Assembly (NCBI GenBank): GCA_023101725.1
Contig: JALJCO010001021.1
Coordinates: 62,001-126,000 of the forward strand
DNA: 64,000 nucleotides
Direction of reading: 5' to 3'
Source of the DNA: Atherinomorus stipes
Lineage: Eukaryota > Chordata > Actinopteri > Atheriniformes > Atherinidae
Shown here: piece after piece, positions 46,301 through 57,797 of the stretch
Layout: each line of letters starts with the position of its first letter
Position numbering within the stretch: position 1 is the first letter of the stretch
Translations under genes and position numbers: made by a program
The notes under the pieces: generated by a model
Databases searched by the model: none
What the model was told of the DNA's origin: nothing
Seen by the model: only the letters and a program-made list of their open reading frames with translations

Positions 46301-48407
46301 CCTCACTGTAACGTTTAGTATCATCTTGTGTCTGCTCGCTACTCATGTATGCCAAATGTAAAGATCAACGGGGCGTTCACAAACACTGGACAAATTTCAA
46401 ACGAGGGCTAGCAGGCTAAGCGTTAATGCTCATGTTTGCAACTCACTGGTACCTGTCTGTTCACGGAGAATATCCGCGTATGTTTGGACTTCACGGTTCA
46501 ACAGAATCAATCTGCATCTTGCTCTGGTTTGTCTGGAAATCCGCCGCCTCCAGTACGTGACAACATTGTTCTCCACACGCAACTCATCTCATCTTCAACA
46601 CTCCATCGTTCACGTGTGTTTTGTTTACAACACAACCACACTTTAAAGCGGGGAGCAAATCTTCCTTCCTTCCTTCTTCCTTCTGCTATGGATACGCAAC
46701 GCTCCAGTCTGCAGAGCGATTGCGGGGCGTGGTGATTAAAAAGCACTCGTGAAACGGAGCCGTGTTAGTTGAAAATTGAAACTTTTCGCTGCAGTGGCAG
46801 CGCCTGCTCGACACAGATATGTGTGAAAACAACCGGAGACTCAGGATGTTCAGATCTGGACTGATTTTTTTTTTTTTTTCGTACGGATCATGAGGATAAG
46901 TTGACACGCAATTTTGTCATTTGTGAAACCTTTATTTATGAAAATGTAAATTAGGTTGATTTATTTATGTATTGTTTGCATCTAGACCACATCAGACCTG
47001 AGCTCAGTTCCAGAAAGCAGCCTGTACGTACAGTCACGATCTGTTTTATTCCTAGGATGTAATTTAGGGAAGTTTCAGCAAACAGCAGATTAACCAGGGC
47101 TCTGCATGTGTCCTCTGGTGTCCTGGATTTTCCCAGATCTCAGTTTGTGATGGAGATGTTTTTAAGAGTCTTAACGGTTCTGCACCGCCCTACTTTTTGG
47201 AATTTTGGAAAACTAAAAGCCAAGTAGGAGAAGGGGGGAAAAAAAAAAAGAGGTTTTAGAAAGTCCAAGAGGAGGGAAAAAGGAGGGGGGGGGGGGGGTT
47301 TTTTGTGCCGCCGCTGGGGGGGGGAGGAACACCCACCCAAAAAAACAAAACATTCAAAATATAAAATCAATAAAAAAAAATGAAAAAAATTTATTTTTTT
47401 TCCTTGGCCAAATAAAAAGAGTGAGATATATATATATATATATATTTATATTTTTTTTTTTTTTTGTTTTTTTTTTTTTTTAAGTTTTTTTTTTTTTTTT
47501 TATTTATTATTTTTTTATACAGAGTAATAAAAAAAGAGATCACTTTTTCTCACCATTCTGAAAGGAACTTCTTACCTGCCTGCTAATCTCACCTGGAAGC
47601 TCTTATCTCTGGGAAGCCCTCAAGCAGTATTTAATGTCTTTTTCACATTATTGTTGTTGAGTTCTCGTGAATGTCCTCTCATTCATCACTTCTTATATAG
47701 AAAGTGAAGCTTCATATTGAATTTAAACATGATTGGTTAATTTAACCTACATTCACATGAAGACAAAACTGAGCTTTATTTAAAAAAAAATTTCCATAAA
47801 TGCGTCATTTGGAGAACAAAAAGCGCTGAAAACTCTGGAGTGTGTGTTTAAACCAGCCTGTAAGTGGCGCTGTAACACTGCCACAGACAAACACCACAAC
47901 CCAAGAAGACAACACGGAGCACGTGCATAACTGCTGTGATGTAAGCATATGAGGAGGAAGATGAAGGAGGAGAGTCGAGTTAAAGAGGAGAAACTTGTGT
48001 GGGCCGATGATAAGATTTAACTGTAAAAGTCAGTAGGTGGCGCAGCCCAAACGCAGCACTGACATCCTCCATAGTTGCATCTGCTGGTGGGGGGTGTGTG
48101 GGCTGGTTGAGGGAGAGGTAGGCTGTGATGTCATTCTGTTCAGGAAAGATGTTCTAGGATGCAAACAGATGAAACCGTAGCCGTTTCAGATTCATTCACT
48201 TTGAGATCTGGTTTCTAAAATGTGGACAGAAAATAATAAAAGCTTAGAAAACTCACCTCTGTGTGGAATCGGCCTTCAGCTCCTCTTGTTTAGTTTCTGT
48301 CTCCTTCAACGAAGGCCAGTTTGTTTATTCTTTCTTCTCTGACCCAACAGTGGCCTGAATGTGTCACGTCTGTTTTCTCTTCACTGTTCGTAGGTCCTAA
48401 CTGGTAA
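37363..48407 (+). CDS. bclaf3: BCLAF1 and THRAP3 family member 3 (bclaf3), complete coding sequence
   Basis: Ten coding exons: 37363-37397, 37571-38230, 38593-39402, 42747-42916, 44297-44417, 44557-44638, 44727-44863, 45134-45218, 45324-45423, 48394-48407. They total 2214 nt, exactly 737 residues plus stop, close to the length I recall for human BCLAF3 (about 711). The start MSRPRSRSPRFRKYPWEDP is the family RS-type N-terminus, with an in-frame TAA directly before the ATG. An Arg/Gly/Pro-rich middle follows. Conserved blocks are TIKVDMSRP, SLLCYSSDRQLSMDLVNVGR, GTFAQEIITLVHLVKEQYF, GVTLNERFS and DLRHDLERRRQEKLEGVQV. The family is nuclear and linked to mRNA processing; BCLAF3 itself is little studied. 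The last exon is the least certain. Confidence 0.9.
37571..38230 (+). CDS. bclaf3: bclaf3 exon 2
   Basis: Acceptor GCTTTCTCAG, donor CTTGG|GTAAAT. 660 nt starting KYPWEDPDFDLHKVLAELDG. Rich in Arg, Gly, His and Pro; ends RPRREMDSVDHL. Confidence 0.88.
38593..39402 (+). CDS. bclaf3: bclaf3 exon 3
   Basis: Acceptor CTGTCACAG, donor AACAG|GTAGGG. Encodes GYRDEEDFGGKGFSMDAPRG, then an RGG-rich segment (NHRGRGGGRGRYDQGRGGR) and the conserved ETLTIKVDMSRPAKQNR end. If this intron is retained, the frame stops at once (AGG TAG). Confidence 0.88.
39439..41886. mobile_element. 2.45-kb inverted-repeat-bounded block in bclaf3 intron 3, unclassified
   Basis: Left end GGGTGAAAGTTCACAC at 39439-39454 and its exact inverse at 41871-41886; weaker similarity continues inwards (ACTTTTTCT against CTTTTCTTG). 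The interior is purine-biased and has no frame over about 133 codons and no domain I recognise. Exons 3 and 4 join to give continuous BCLAF3 homology, so this is intronic. Could be a decayed transposon or a structured intron. Confidence 0.5.
42747..42916 (+). CDS. bclaf3: bclaf3 exon 4 (NAGNAG acceptor)
   Basis: Encodes SLLCYSSDRQLSMDLVNVGR ... TGTFAQEIITLVHLVK, the best-conserved part of the family. The acceptor is a tandem CAGCAG at 42741-42746; use of the first adds one Ser. Donor AAAG|GTCGGC. Confidence 0.92.
42935..43207. repeat. dispersed element with CCTAAC-like core between CA microsatellites
   Basis: Begins with (CA)n, then TTAGTGAGGACATTCATTGG, GTTACCCTAACCGCC, AATCTTGACCCTCAAA, AGTGAGGACCGG and a closing (CA)n. 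A related copy lies at 63139-63457. Confidence 0.65.
44297..44417 (+). CDS. bclaf3: bclaf3 exon 5
   Basis: Acceptor GTTTACAG, donor AACAG|GTACGA. Encodes EQYFRGDGVTLNERFSAPKE ... EMTLSQRFSSN, conserved with the human NYFPSPGITLHERFS block. Confidence 0.92.
44557..44638 (+). CDS. bclaf3: bclaf3 exon 6
   Basis: Acceptor TCCCGCAG, donor ATGCAG|GTGAAG. Encodes RGFNLNMESLLDEDDNDELL ... RTGPMQ. Confidence 0.85.
44727..44863 (+). CDS. bclaf3: bclaf3 exon 7
   Basis: Acceptor TAATGACAG, donor GTCAG|GTAAGA. Encodes GLRKQPMRGPGDLRHDLERR then RQEKLEGVQVTIPGNSTPQ. DLRHDLERRR is a family signature. Confidence 0.92.
45134..45218 (+). CDS. bclaf3: bclaf3 exon 8
   Basis: Acceptor TTTGTCAG, donor TTT|GTAAGTG. 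Encodes SELDQMSPTDHEGFSSWSRG ... RREGNF. Confidence 0.85.
45324..45423 (+). CDS. bclaf3: bclaf3 exon 9
   Basis: Acceptor CTCCTAAAG, donor GCAG|GTAACG. Encodes GPRGGPSNKMNMSPQRRNNR ... NMHSSPA. Read-through past the donor would instead give a non-conserved tail ending at 45593. Confidence 0.82.
45648..45782. mobile_element. hAT-like MITE copy 6, almost perfect hairpin
   Basis: Arms AGGGATCACCAGCTCCGGTC...CTGCAGGTATTAAGAG and CTCCTAATACCTGCAGG...GACCGGAGCTGATGATCCCT, each about 58 nt around a short loop (TCTGCAACAC). Lies in bclaf3 intron 9. Confidence 0.85.
45991..46832. mobile_element. possible inverted-repeat MITE in bclaf3 intron 9
   Basis: TTGTTTTCACACA at the left and its inverse TGTGTGAAAACAA at the right. 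The interior shows repeated GTGTGAAC-type motifs (CTGTGTGAACACGCC, ATGTGTGAACGCACACC). Short termini, so moderate support. Confidence 0.4.
47215..47525. other. homopolymer-dominated stretch, probable low-quality consensus
   Basis: Long runs of G (47284-47298), A, T and (TA)n succeed one another with little other sequence. Unlike any other part of the window. Confidence 0.5.
48394..48407 (+). CDS. bclaf3: bclaf3 terminal mini coding exon
   Basis: Acceptor CACTGTTCGTAG at 48393. Completes a phase-1 codon as Gly, then Pro-Asn-Trp and TAA. It is the only in-phase terminal exon I could find before the AATAAA at 48879, after a 2.97-kb intron. Position and phase support it; conservation is unknown. 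Confidence 0.55.
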
Positions 48408-48884
48408 TTGGACTCTGCAGAGGTTTTCCGTCTGACAAGGAAGTCATACAAAGCGGAAAAAACCAGCCAGCCAGCCAGGGGAAGTGCTTTCTCACGCTGA
48501 ACTGCGTTCATCAAGTTATAAACTGTGAAGAAGTTTGTGTTCCGTTTTTCTTCTTGCAAGTGAGTTTCAGAACAAGTTAATTTCATAAAAACACTGATTC
48601 TTGTTTTATGCACATGTCTTCAGTCCTTTGTATGTTGTGATGTTATACATTTAAGTTTTTTTCCTTTTTTTTTTTTTTTTAACCTCCTCTCCATTTCAAT
48701 TTTTGATTTGATTAGAAATTTGAATCTGAATAGAGTTTAGATGTTTAACAGCTGATACATGAATGATGTTGGTCAACACGAACAGATCTCACTCTGGAAG
48801 AAAAAGATTAAAACTCATATCTGTGTTTCAAATTAATGAATGTACATAACCTATCCTCTTAAAAAACTGTATGTTTCTAATAAA
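48408..48884 (+). other. bclaf3: bclaf3 3' UTR with poly(A) signal
   Basis: The unbroken non-coding stretch after the TAA reaches AATAAA at 48879-48884 (TTCTAATAAACG). Homopolymer T at about 48660-48680. Confidence 0.45.
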
Positions 48885-50147
48885 CGTAGATGTTATAAAA
48901 CTTTTATTCCTGATTTCTTCTTTTCCTTTTGTCTCATTCTTGTCATTTTGTCTGCTCGGTGTTACAGAACATGAGATATTTGGTTTCTTTACTGGTTTAG
49001 AAAACGTCACAGGACCCCTGGAGACGCTGTTTTTATCATCTGAATATTGCAACAGTTTGGGGGGAGATTCAGAAAACTTAGACAATGAGCAGAAATGTGT
49101 AGCTTTTATATAATAGTTTTATTTTGAAAGAGACTTCTTGAAATTTCCTGATATGATTCATTATAATATGCTGAAACGAGCTCATGAGTTAAGACGTACA
49201 AGCAGGGAAACAGCAGAGTATAATGCACCCAGAAATGTATCTTCAAATGTGCATTTAGTTATAATTTAATTTTTTGTGGACAGTTAAGTATTTCTATGGT
49301 TGAATTTTTTCCACGTTTTAGGTGCCCTTATTTTACCCCTTTTAGGCAAAAATCAAACTGGTTTCATCTGTTTAAAGCTGAGGTTTAGCATCGTACACCT
49401 GAACCAATGAAGAGCTATTTTAGTTGGAAACGTAATTCTGTCCCATCAATGCCCGATTTGTCAAAATTTGTGACTGGAAAAACACTTTAAATTACAGCAT
49501 TTTAGATTTCAAACATATTTTAAATATGTAAATGTGAGGAAACCGTTGACTGAGAAAGTCCCGGGTTCCAGTTTGTCAGCTGCGTTTTTGTCCAGCCTGT
49601 TCAGGTCTGCAGTGACGGTTCAGGTTGTCTTGACCATGAGACACCACAGAAGAAGCCTCCAGAGCTTTTGATAAAGGTGATGGAGGTTTTTTATAGGCTG
49701 GCTTTAAACTTTATTAAAATGTTTATTACATTATTACTACATTCTCTATTTTGTCGTGCACCCCCTTGGGAGTGTCTCCATGTACCCCCATCTGAGAACT
49801 GGCTGTCTAAACTTTCAGGACATTGTTCCAGAGGTCTCGTGACTTGTTTGGATGCAGCTTTGCAATCTAAGCTGTGCTGCCAAGTTGGTTTTAGAGACGA
49901 GTGTGGTTATTTAAAATACTTTCATATTCAGTATTTTTCTAATTGCTCTGTCGTGAACTTAAACATAACTGAGGCTTGGGAAGTCTGACATGCAGCTTTG
50001 GGTGTTTTTATTTAGCATTTTCGCTGATCATTGCAGGGTTTCTTGCTGGAAACTTCCACTCCTAAGATCTTCATGGGCTAAGATTGGCAGCTGTCATGAA
50101 TGCTTTTTTCGTGTAATAATGTCTTTACAATAATAACTCTAAATATG
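48885..50147. other. intergenic stretch, nothing recognised
   Basis: AT-rich. Small open frames without similarity. No clear repeat ends. Confidence 0.4.
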
Positions 50148-51055
50148 CTGCCTGGCCAAAAAAAACAAAAGTCACCACCAAAACAAAGGGTCACACTCTA
50201 ATATTTCCTTGGACCACCTTTAGCTTTGATTACGGCAGCATCCGCTGTGGCATTGTTTCTGAAAGCTTCTGAAATGTCAGCAAATTTATTTCCATCAAGT
50301 GTTGCATTAATTTTTCACCAAGATCTTGATGATGATTGTAGAGTCTGACCACAGCACATCCCAAAGATTCTCAATGGGGTTCAGGTCTGGACTCTGTGGT
50401 GACAAATCCATGTGTGAAAATAATGTCTCATGCTCCCTGAACCATCTTTCACAATCTGAGTCCGATAAATCCTGGCATTGTCATCTTGGAATATGCCTGT
50501 GCCATCAGGGAAGAAAAAGTCCATTGATGGAATAACCTGGTCATTCAGTATATTCAGGTATCAGCTGACCTCATTTTATTTTAGCTCATACTGTTGCTGA
50601 ACCTGAGCAACTGCAGCAACCCCAGATCATCACACTGCCCCCACAGGCTCATACAGTAGGCACTAGGATGATGCTGCACCACTTCATCTGCCTTTCCTGC
50701 CACATTTCTCCCTCTAATATGGGTCCCCACTATCCTTCCAGTTCTTAATAATGCGTTTGAGAGTTCTAAACCCACTTTTAGTAGTTTCTGCATCTCCTTA
50801 GATGTTTTCTCTGCTTGATGCAGCTCAATAATTTGACCCTTCTCAGACAGACTCGCATCTTTTCCACAACCATGGATGTGTCTTTCCACATGATTATTTA
50901 GGAAATAAGAAGCAAGTCATTGCCCCAGTTGGGGTTAAATAACTTGTTGCCAGCTGAAAGATAATTGCCCATACAGTAATTATCCAATAGGAGGCTCGTA
51001 CCTATTTACTTAAGTTATATCCCGGTGGTGACTTTTTTGGGGGGCAGGCAGTGTA
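50148..51055 (-). mobile_element. Tc1-like transposon relic
   Basis: Terminal inverted repeats TGCCTGGCCAAAAAAAAC..GTCACCACC and GGTGGTGACTTTTTTGGGGG GGCAGGCA. The transposase lies on the minus strand: 50889-50581 holds HGCGKDASLSEKGQIIELHQ, resembling a Tc1 N-terminal helix-turn-helix, and the rest is broken. CTCAATGGGGTTCAGGTCTG (minus: CAGACCTGAACCCCATTGAG) encodes the residual PDLNPIE motif. Confidence 0.82.
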
Positions 51056-51342
51056 GTTTAGAAATGACCTCACAGCAGCACCTGACTGCTACATCCCTTC
51101 TGAATTCCTGTAGAAACAGTAAGGGTGGACTTTTTCACACACTTCTTCAGCCCTTTGGCTTAGTTTATGTGAAATAAGTGCCGTGTCTGCTCATTCACTG
51201 TTTTTATTTGGTCTGGACATCCTGCACGTACTACATGTCTCCCCCCGTTAGCTTGATCATTGCTAGAAAAACAGGTTATGTTACCAGTATGTATGAGTGG
51301 TTGTCGTCCTGCGTTTGGAGGACTTTTTCATTGGCCTTAGAG

Positions 51343-51554
51343 CAGGGTTTCTCTATCCTGGTCCTCAGGGACCCCCGCCCTGCATGTATTCCAGGTTTCC
51401 AACTCCACCACACCTGATTCAGATCAACTCAACTGCTCATCAAGTTCTTTGCAAGCTGCTAACAAGTCATTCATCGGAGTCAGGTGTGTTGAAGTAGGAA
51501 CATCTGGAAAACCAGCAGGGCGGGGGTCCCTGAGGACCAGGATTGAGAAGCACT
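51343..51554. mobile_element. hAT-like MITE copy 7
   Basis: CAGGGTTTCTCTATCCTGGT CCTCAGGGACC...GGTCCCTGAGGACCAGGATT GAGAAGCACT. Arms nearly intact. Confidence 0.82.
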
Positions 51555-52134
51555 AGAGGTTCATTCTGCAGATAGTTTTTTTAGATGCCTGACTTTTGTA
51601 ATAAAGCCTTTTTGTAACATGAAGCTGGTGTCTGGAGTCCTTCACCTTCAAACTGTTTTCACGTCACCAGCTTCACCCCAGAAGATACTTCAATGAAGTA
51701 ATACAATGTAAGATTCTACTCGCATCAAAGCAACCCTTATCCAGGTTGCATTGTGACACTATTTTTTTAACAGAGTAAAATGCTATGAATGAGGTGATGG
51801 AACTCTGAAATACAAGACAGACCCATGATTTATCAAAATGACCTGGTAATGACCAGAAGATGTTTTTTTTTTCTCTATTTTTATGTCCTGGTATGCAAAA
51901 ATTTAAAGGTGAAAAAGGGTTTCTCTTCTACATAACTGTACCCCCCCCCACCCCCTTTTTTTCCCCCAACATTGTCTCATTTAAAACTACAAAGCAGCAT
52001 GTTTCAAACATCGTGTTTTGTCTTTGAAGCTTACATCTGAATCTTTCTGAAAACGATTCACCTCCTTAAACACAGTTTGCTTTACGTCCCATCAAATATG
52101 CGCTGACAGTTTGAAAGATTGTGATTCAGAAGGA

Positions 52135-53007
52135 TTTATTTCAGTGTGAAAAACACAATAATGATAAAAAAAAGACAACACTAGATTTGCAGAATAGTCC
52201 ATGAATTGCACACTGGAGGAAGTGTTTTCATTGGCTGCTCAGTCGAAGTCCGTCTTCTTCTGGCCAACTTCACAGAAACACGTGAGTCTGCAGCTTTCCG
52301 TGTTTTTATGATAAAACTGTTTAACCCTGAAACGTTCCTGTGGACAAACGTCATTGCAGCGCTGGTGTCGAGGTAGCTGTTCTCAGCCTCTCCTCTGGTG
52401 GATGATGGTATGCTCCATGTCTTACGCTTCTAGCATATTTGTTCATCTCACTTTGAGAAGGGCTACTGGTCCAAGGCACAAAGAGGAGGAGCTGCATTTT
52501 AGTCCCATTTCTAAACACACAATCTGAAAGTTTACGTTTCTAAATGTCGCTCAGAGGGCAGAAACAAACAAAAATTATTAATTTTTGGTTCATTTCCATG
52601 TTGTGTAACTAGATCGAAGTGTTTATTAGTCAATATATCTCATGAGGTTGCAGGGAATTGTAGTGGCTCATTTTTAAAGAGGGAATTAACTAAAAATAGG
52701 TGTTTTCTTCAAGTTGCATTCAAGAAAATGAAGCAAAGGAGCTTCCAAAAAAGTCTCTGATGCAGAATCCTCATAAATCTATCTGTTATGTGTTTCAGCT
52801 TTCCAGTTCCTGCTTCTAATAACCCGGTTTGCTGCCTTCCTCAGCCTGCAGCGATGAAGCTTCTGGACCTCCTTTAAGGTCCCTGGAGCTTCATGTGGCG
52901 ACAGGGCTGCAGCACCCTGAAGACGGCTGGGCCTCAGGCTTTAGGGTGAGTCAGAGGTGCCTCCACAGAAGAAGAAGAAGAAGAAGAGGAAGGTGAGGAG
53001 TGCTGAG
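52135..53007 (-). other. liph: liph 3' UTR with poly(A) signal
   Basis: From the minus-strand stop at 53008-53010, the non-coding stretch runs to TTTATT (AATAAA on the minus strand) at 52135-52140. Includes (GAA)n at 52967-52990. Confidence 0.45.
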
Positions 53008-53092
53008 TCAGAGGTGAGAAGTGCAAGGCAGAGGCCGGAACGCCACCTCCATGTTCTCCTCCATGATGATGTCAAAACGGCACATCAGAGGC
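53008..53092 (-). CDS. liph: liph terminal exon 10
   Basis: Acceptor CTCCATCAG. Encodes [28 protein letters not shown] then TGA, matching the family ending RPHLCRYDLVLMENVETFF. Separated by a 3.06-kb repeat-filled intron. Confidence 0.88.
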
Positions 53093-56000
53093 CTGATGGA
53101 GAGGAAGACACAGCTGTTAACACCTCACTCTGATTTTAAATGTCTCTGTTATGGGTTTGAATTTATTGCTGTTGCTCTGCAACATTTAAACTATCTGTGT
53201 TTTACAATATGATTTTTCTTTTTTTTTTTTTTTATTTTTATAATTGTTTGAATATTTAGAGCAAATTATAGCAGAAGATTTGATCGTGACAGTGCAGGGT
53301 CCCGTCTCTATGACTCTGATTGCTCATGCGCTCTGGCTGCTTGGCTGACTGGTTAGCACGCGTGACTTTCACCCGGGAGTCTAGAGATCGACTCCTACCT
53401 GGGCTCTCCTTGCAAACCTTGCCACATGAACAAGGAGTTCTTTGACCCAGTGTCTGGATCTGTGTCCTGCTTGATTGATTATGGATTAGATATAAAGCAG
53501 GGCTGGAGCTAGAGGCGTGGCACTGGCTATCTCTGAGATCTGATTGGACACACCAGTCCAGTTCTAGTTGTCTCGGGACTCTGAGCAGACGTGAGTTGGT
53601 GACGTCATGACCTGGTATTTTGAGTTCCAGTTGCACCAACTCCAAACCACCCCCCCCCCCCCCAAAAAAAAAAACAAAAACAACAAAAAAACAAAAACAA
53701 AACAGAAACAACAACAACAAAAACTCAGGGGGGGGGGGGGGAATAGACATCTCCAAAGCAACCTATTTGTGAGCTACAACAGCTAGGAATAAACAAATAT
53801 CTAGCTAGAAAAAGCTAGAAAATAACACAGATGTTATAACAATGTTACCATAACAACAACAGCCAGTTTCAGTGTGTGTGTTTAATAAACAACACATACG
53901 CACGCTGCATTTGAGAGAAAAAAGACCACCGTGAGACTGTAAATTCAATAACAACTACACTTGAAACTCACGAAGAGAAAATATCTTATACAGAAGTTTA
54001 AAGGAATAGTACACCCACAGAATGATGTGCCTTCATTTTTTACTCACCCTCATGCTGAGCAAGACTCTGGAGCACTTTTTTAATATCTCAAATGCAGCTG
54101 GAGATCGGACAGGTTTTTGTTTTCCCCCCAACTTTCATATAATGGAGTTCACGGGCAACTGAACCAAAAAGATCCATAAAGGTCCACAAAAACTTGTCAA
54201 TATTCCTCCATTCTGCTCGTCCAATGTAATCCAAGTGTCCTGAGTGGGTAGCCTCCATAATTTACTCGAAACAACATCATTGAGTGTATTTACATAGCTT
54301 AAACAGTGGTACATCTAGCTGCCGCAGAGCGCGCCAATGCTAGTTCACGACACTACAGAAGCCGCGGCAGACGAGATCGTGCGGTCTCTTACTTTTTTTA
54401 ATGTTTTAAATCAACAGCCAACCTCTCTTGTGTTTGTCCGCAGCTCGTTCACTCTAAGCACAATGTAAACAGCAAATTTCTTCTTCTACGCTTGCATTAT
54501 TGGCAGAGTAACGCGCTGAACGCTGCGGCTTCCATAGTGTCGTGAACTGCAAATACAAACTGCAATATAGTACTGTTTAGACTATAAAAATATACTAAAT
54601 GATGTTGTTTCAAGTAAATTATGGATGCTACCCTCTCAGGACTAGGATTACATCGGATTACGGACTTTTATGGACCTTTATGGTTCAGTTGCCGGTGAAC
54701 TACAGTATATGAAAGTTGGGGGAAAACAAAACCTGCCCGATCTCCGGCTGCATTTGAGATGTTAAAAAAGTGCTCCACTTTTTAACAAACATCATTCTGT
54801 GGGTGAACTGTTCCTTTAATAAACACAACGATGGTACTGGACGCAGCCATCTTTAAATCTACAATCTCGGGGTCGTCTGCAAATTACGAGCTCGTATCTC
54901 GGAAAAACGAGTTCCGAGACGTGTGGAACGCACTATAAGCTACGTGATCCAGTCTAACCAGGCTGCGAGATGGTTTTCAAAGTAACTTCAGCATGAAAAT
55001 GGGGACAAATCTGGTCTGGAACCTGCCTTAATATGTACAGGAAGGTTTAGACATTTTTGTGAAGAGAAAAGACAACTCAACAGCTCCCACTGGGTGCTAG
55101 CCACGGAGGTCACTGCGGTTCGACACAAGGATCCAGTCTAGCCAGAACCGATCCCACTATGACTGCAGACTGCACCCAAAACCACCAACTTCCTTTTCTA
55201 TGAACCAAGTTTAACTTGCTGCAGATAATTCCACTTGGTGATCCAGATTATTCATGTAAAGATGTTTCATTTCTCATGTCTCTGTGATGCAGGGGTGTCC
55301 AGCTCTGGTCCTCATGGTCCACAGCAGGTTTTCTTTGCCACCCTGCTCCAACACACCTGGCTATGATTAAGAATGCCATAGGCTTTTGGATCCAGTTAAA
55401 GGGACATTGTGTAGCAGTTTTATATCACAAGCAACTGGCTCGTATTTTTCATGCTGCATTCATGTGAAACCGGGCAGACGGCGGAAAGACGAGAGCCGCT
55501 GCATGTAAAGGCATAAACAGCCTCTATATAGTTACAGTGACTTCAGTCCTCATGTCTGATATGTTGTCATGGCGATGTCATATTGTTATCCCTGACTCAT
55601 GTGTTACTGTCTTTCTCTCGGCTTCTGTGATTAAAATGACATCTGGTTTGTTACCGACAGCCGTCTGCCCGACTGCACGTGAACGCAGCATCAGTAACGC
55701 CCGGTTCCTCCTCACTGCACCGCGGTGACTTTTCAAAAGCTTTACCTCGACCTGAGCCGACAACTTTGGTGTCTCCGGTGAGTTTCTGTGGTTTCCTACT
55801 GTCACGCTTCTACTGAACGTAAAAACATGGCGACACGACATGGTAGCCCCCACCGAGCCGACCCGTTCCATGTTTATATGAATGATATGAACTCAGAGCT
55901 TACAGGAGCACTTCAGTTTGTTGATGGGAGTGATTACTGATTAATGGAAAAACACTTTTGAACCAAATAATCAGGTTTTTAAATAGATAACAGGAGAATT

Positions 56001-57745
56001 TACACAACGTCCCTTTAATTTGAATCAGGTGTGTTGGAGCAGGGAGACACTGAAAACTAAAAGTCCCCCCACCCTCCTCATATATGAAATTCTGCCCCCC
56101 TGGTCACAGACCATAATTAGGAACAGTTTTTCAGTTTTTAGATGAGTGACCTCTGACCTCTCAGGATGCTCCAGGGGCGTGAAGCGAATCCTCAGCAGCC
56201 TGATTTTGTAACGAGGGCCGATGATGTTCCCAGTGTTGATTCGCATGGAGATCTTCTGGACGTGCTGCAGGTCCTCGTCAAACTGGGCCAGCAGCCTCGT
56301 GGAGGTGTACTGCTCGAACCGGAGGAGCTTACTGCGAGTAAAGAAGGACAGACGGAAAAAAGAAGTCAGACATTTCCTCCCAGTTTGTTTCTTGCTATTC
56401 TCCGTCATCTGCATGTGCTGTGTCGCGTCAAACTCACTGGTCTATTCGGGCTTCTGTGAAGTTCCTCCCACTGTGCAGCCTGATGTAAACGACACCCCAG
56501 CGGAGGTACTGGTTCCACGTCACCATGTCCACCCTGTAGCTCAGCTCTGCAACACACACCACACAAAGCAGACAAATGATCAGTTTTCTGTTCCTAAAAT
56601 GCTCTTCAAACAAATCAAACTCCGGATTAAGTCCAGTTTTACAAGAGCGTGAAAAAAGTGTGTGATGGTCTCACTCTTGTAGGGTAAAGTGCCGGTGGTG
56701 CTGAAGAAGACTTTGGTCTGTCCGAGTCGTAGAAGAGTATCCTTCCACTGGCTGACATCATAACCTGCAGGTGAGACCACACAAGGCTGCAGATGTGAGA
56801 AGGAATTTACTGGTTTTGATCTCTGCAGCCCAGATTCAAGTTTTTCTTGCACAGACAAAAAGCAAAACAAGCCGTAAAGCAAGTTTATTACAGTTAACTA
56901 CAACTAACGAAAAAACTACAACTAAAAGTGAAAAAAACAGTTTAAAAATAACCGATAACTAAATGAAACTTCTTGTGTCTTTACAAAACTAACTGAAATT
57001 ATTGCAAAAACATCTTTAGTTTTACTCTTTGTAGATGTATTTAATACATAAGCCTTATTTAATAAAGAAGCAGCATTTTGTACTTCGGGCTGCTATCTTG
57101 TGGGCTGTTGTATTTGTTCAAGGATGGCTGTTCACGTGTCCTCTGAATACATTTTTGAAATTGCGTCTTGTTGATTTTTTATTATATATTACTTTCTGAT
57201 GATTCCGAATATCACACCAGACAAATACCTATAATTTACTAAAAGAAAAAACAAACAAAAAACTTAAACTAACACTGAAACTAATAAAAACTAAGTATTT
57301 TCCAAGAAATAAAAACTAATAAAAACTAGCAAACCTGCTCAAAAAACTAACTAAAACTGAATTGAAAAACAAAAAGTAAAAAATAAATAAAAACTGAAAC
57401 TAAAGAAAAATCCAAAACTATTATAACTTTGCTGTGAAGATAAATAATTTTCCTGTGAAGTTGATTTAGTCAAACACGCTGTATCTGTGTAGGTTTGTGA
57501 GTTTAGTGTTTCAGCTCGTACCGAGCACAGGACAGGAAGCGGGTTTAAAAGCCTCACACTGCAGACACCGGGCATCCAGGAAGTGTGTGTACGATGCACA
57601 CGGGTAGCCCGTGAGGTTGCAGGTTCGGTTCAGAGCGCACAGGAAGAGGAACACCGAGCGCTGGTGGTCGCACACAAAGTAAGATTTACCTGAAGGAAAC
57701 AGGGATGAAGCAGTGAGCAAAACTGTGTTTATTTCACGTGTGTGT

Positions 57746-57797
<52 letters not shown>

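Noticed and set aside
50581..50889. 102-codon minus-strand frame as a host gene
   Set aside because: Lies within Tc1-like inverted repeats and reads like a Tc1 transposase N-terminus.
52240..52295. Minus-strand alternative last exon of liph (RLTCFCEVGQKKTDFD stop), phase-compatible with exon 9
   Set aside because: The exon at 53008-53092 matches the LIPH C-terminus far better; this stretch is probably within the 3' UTR.
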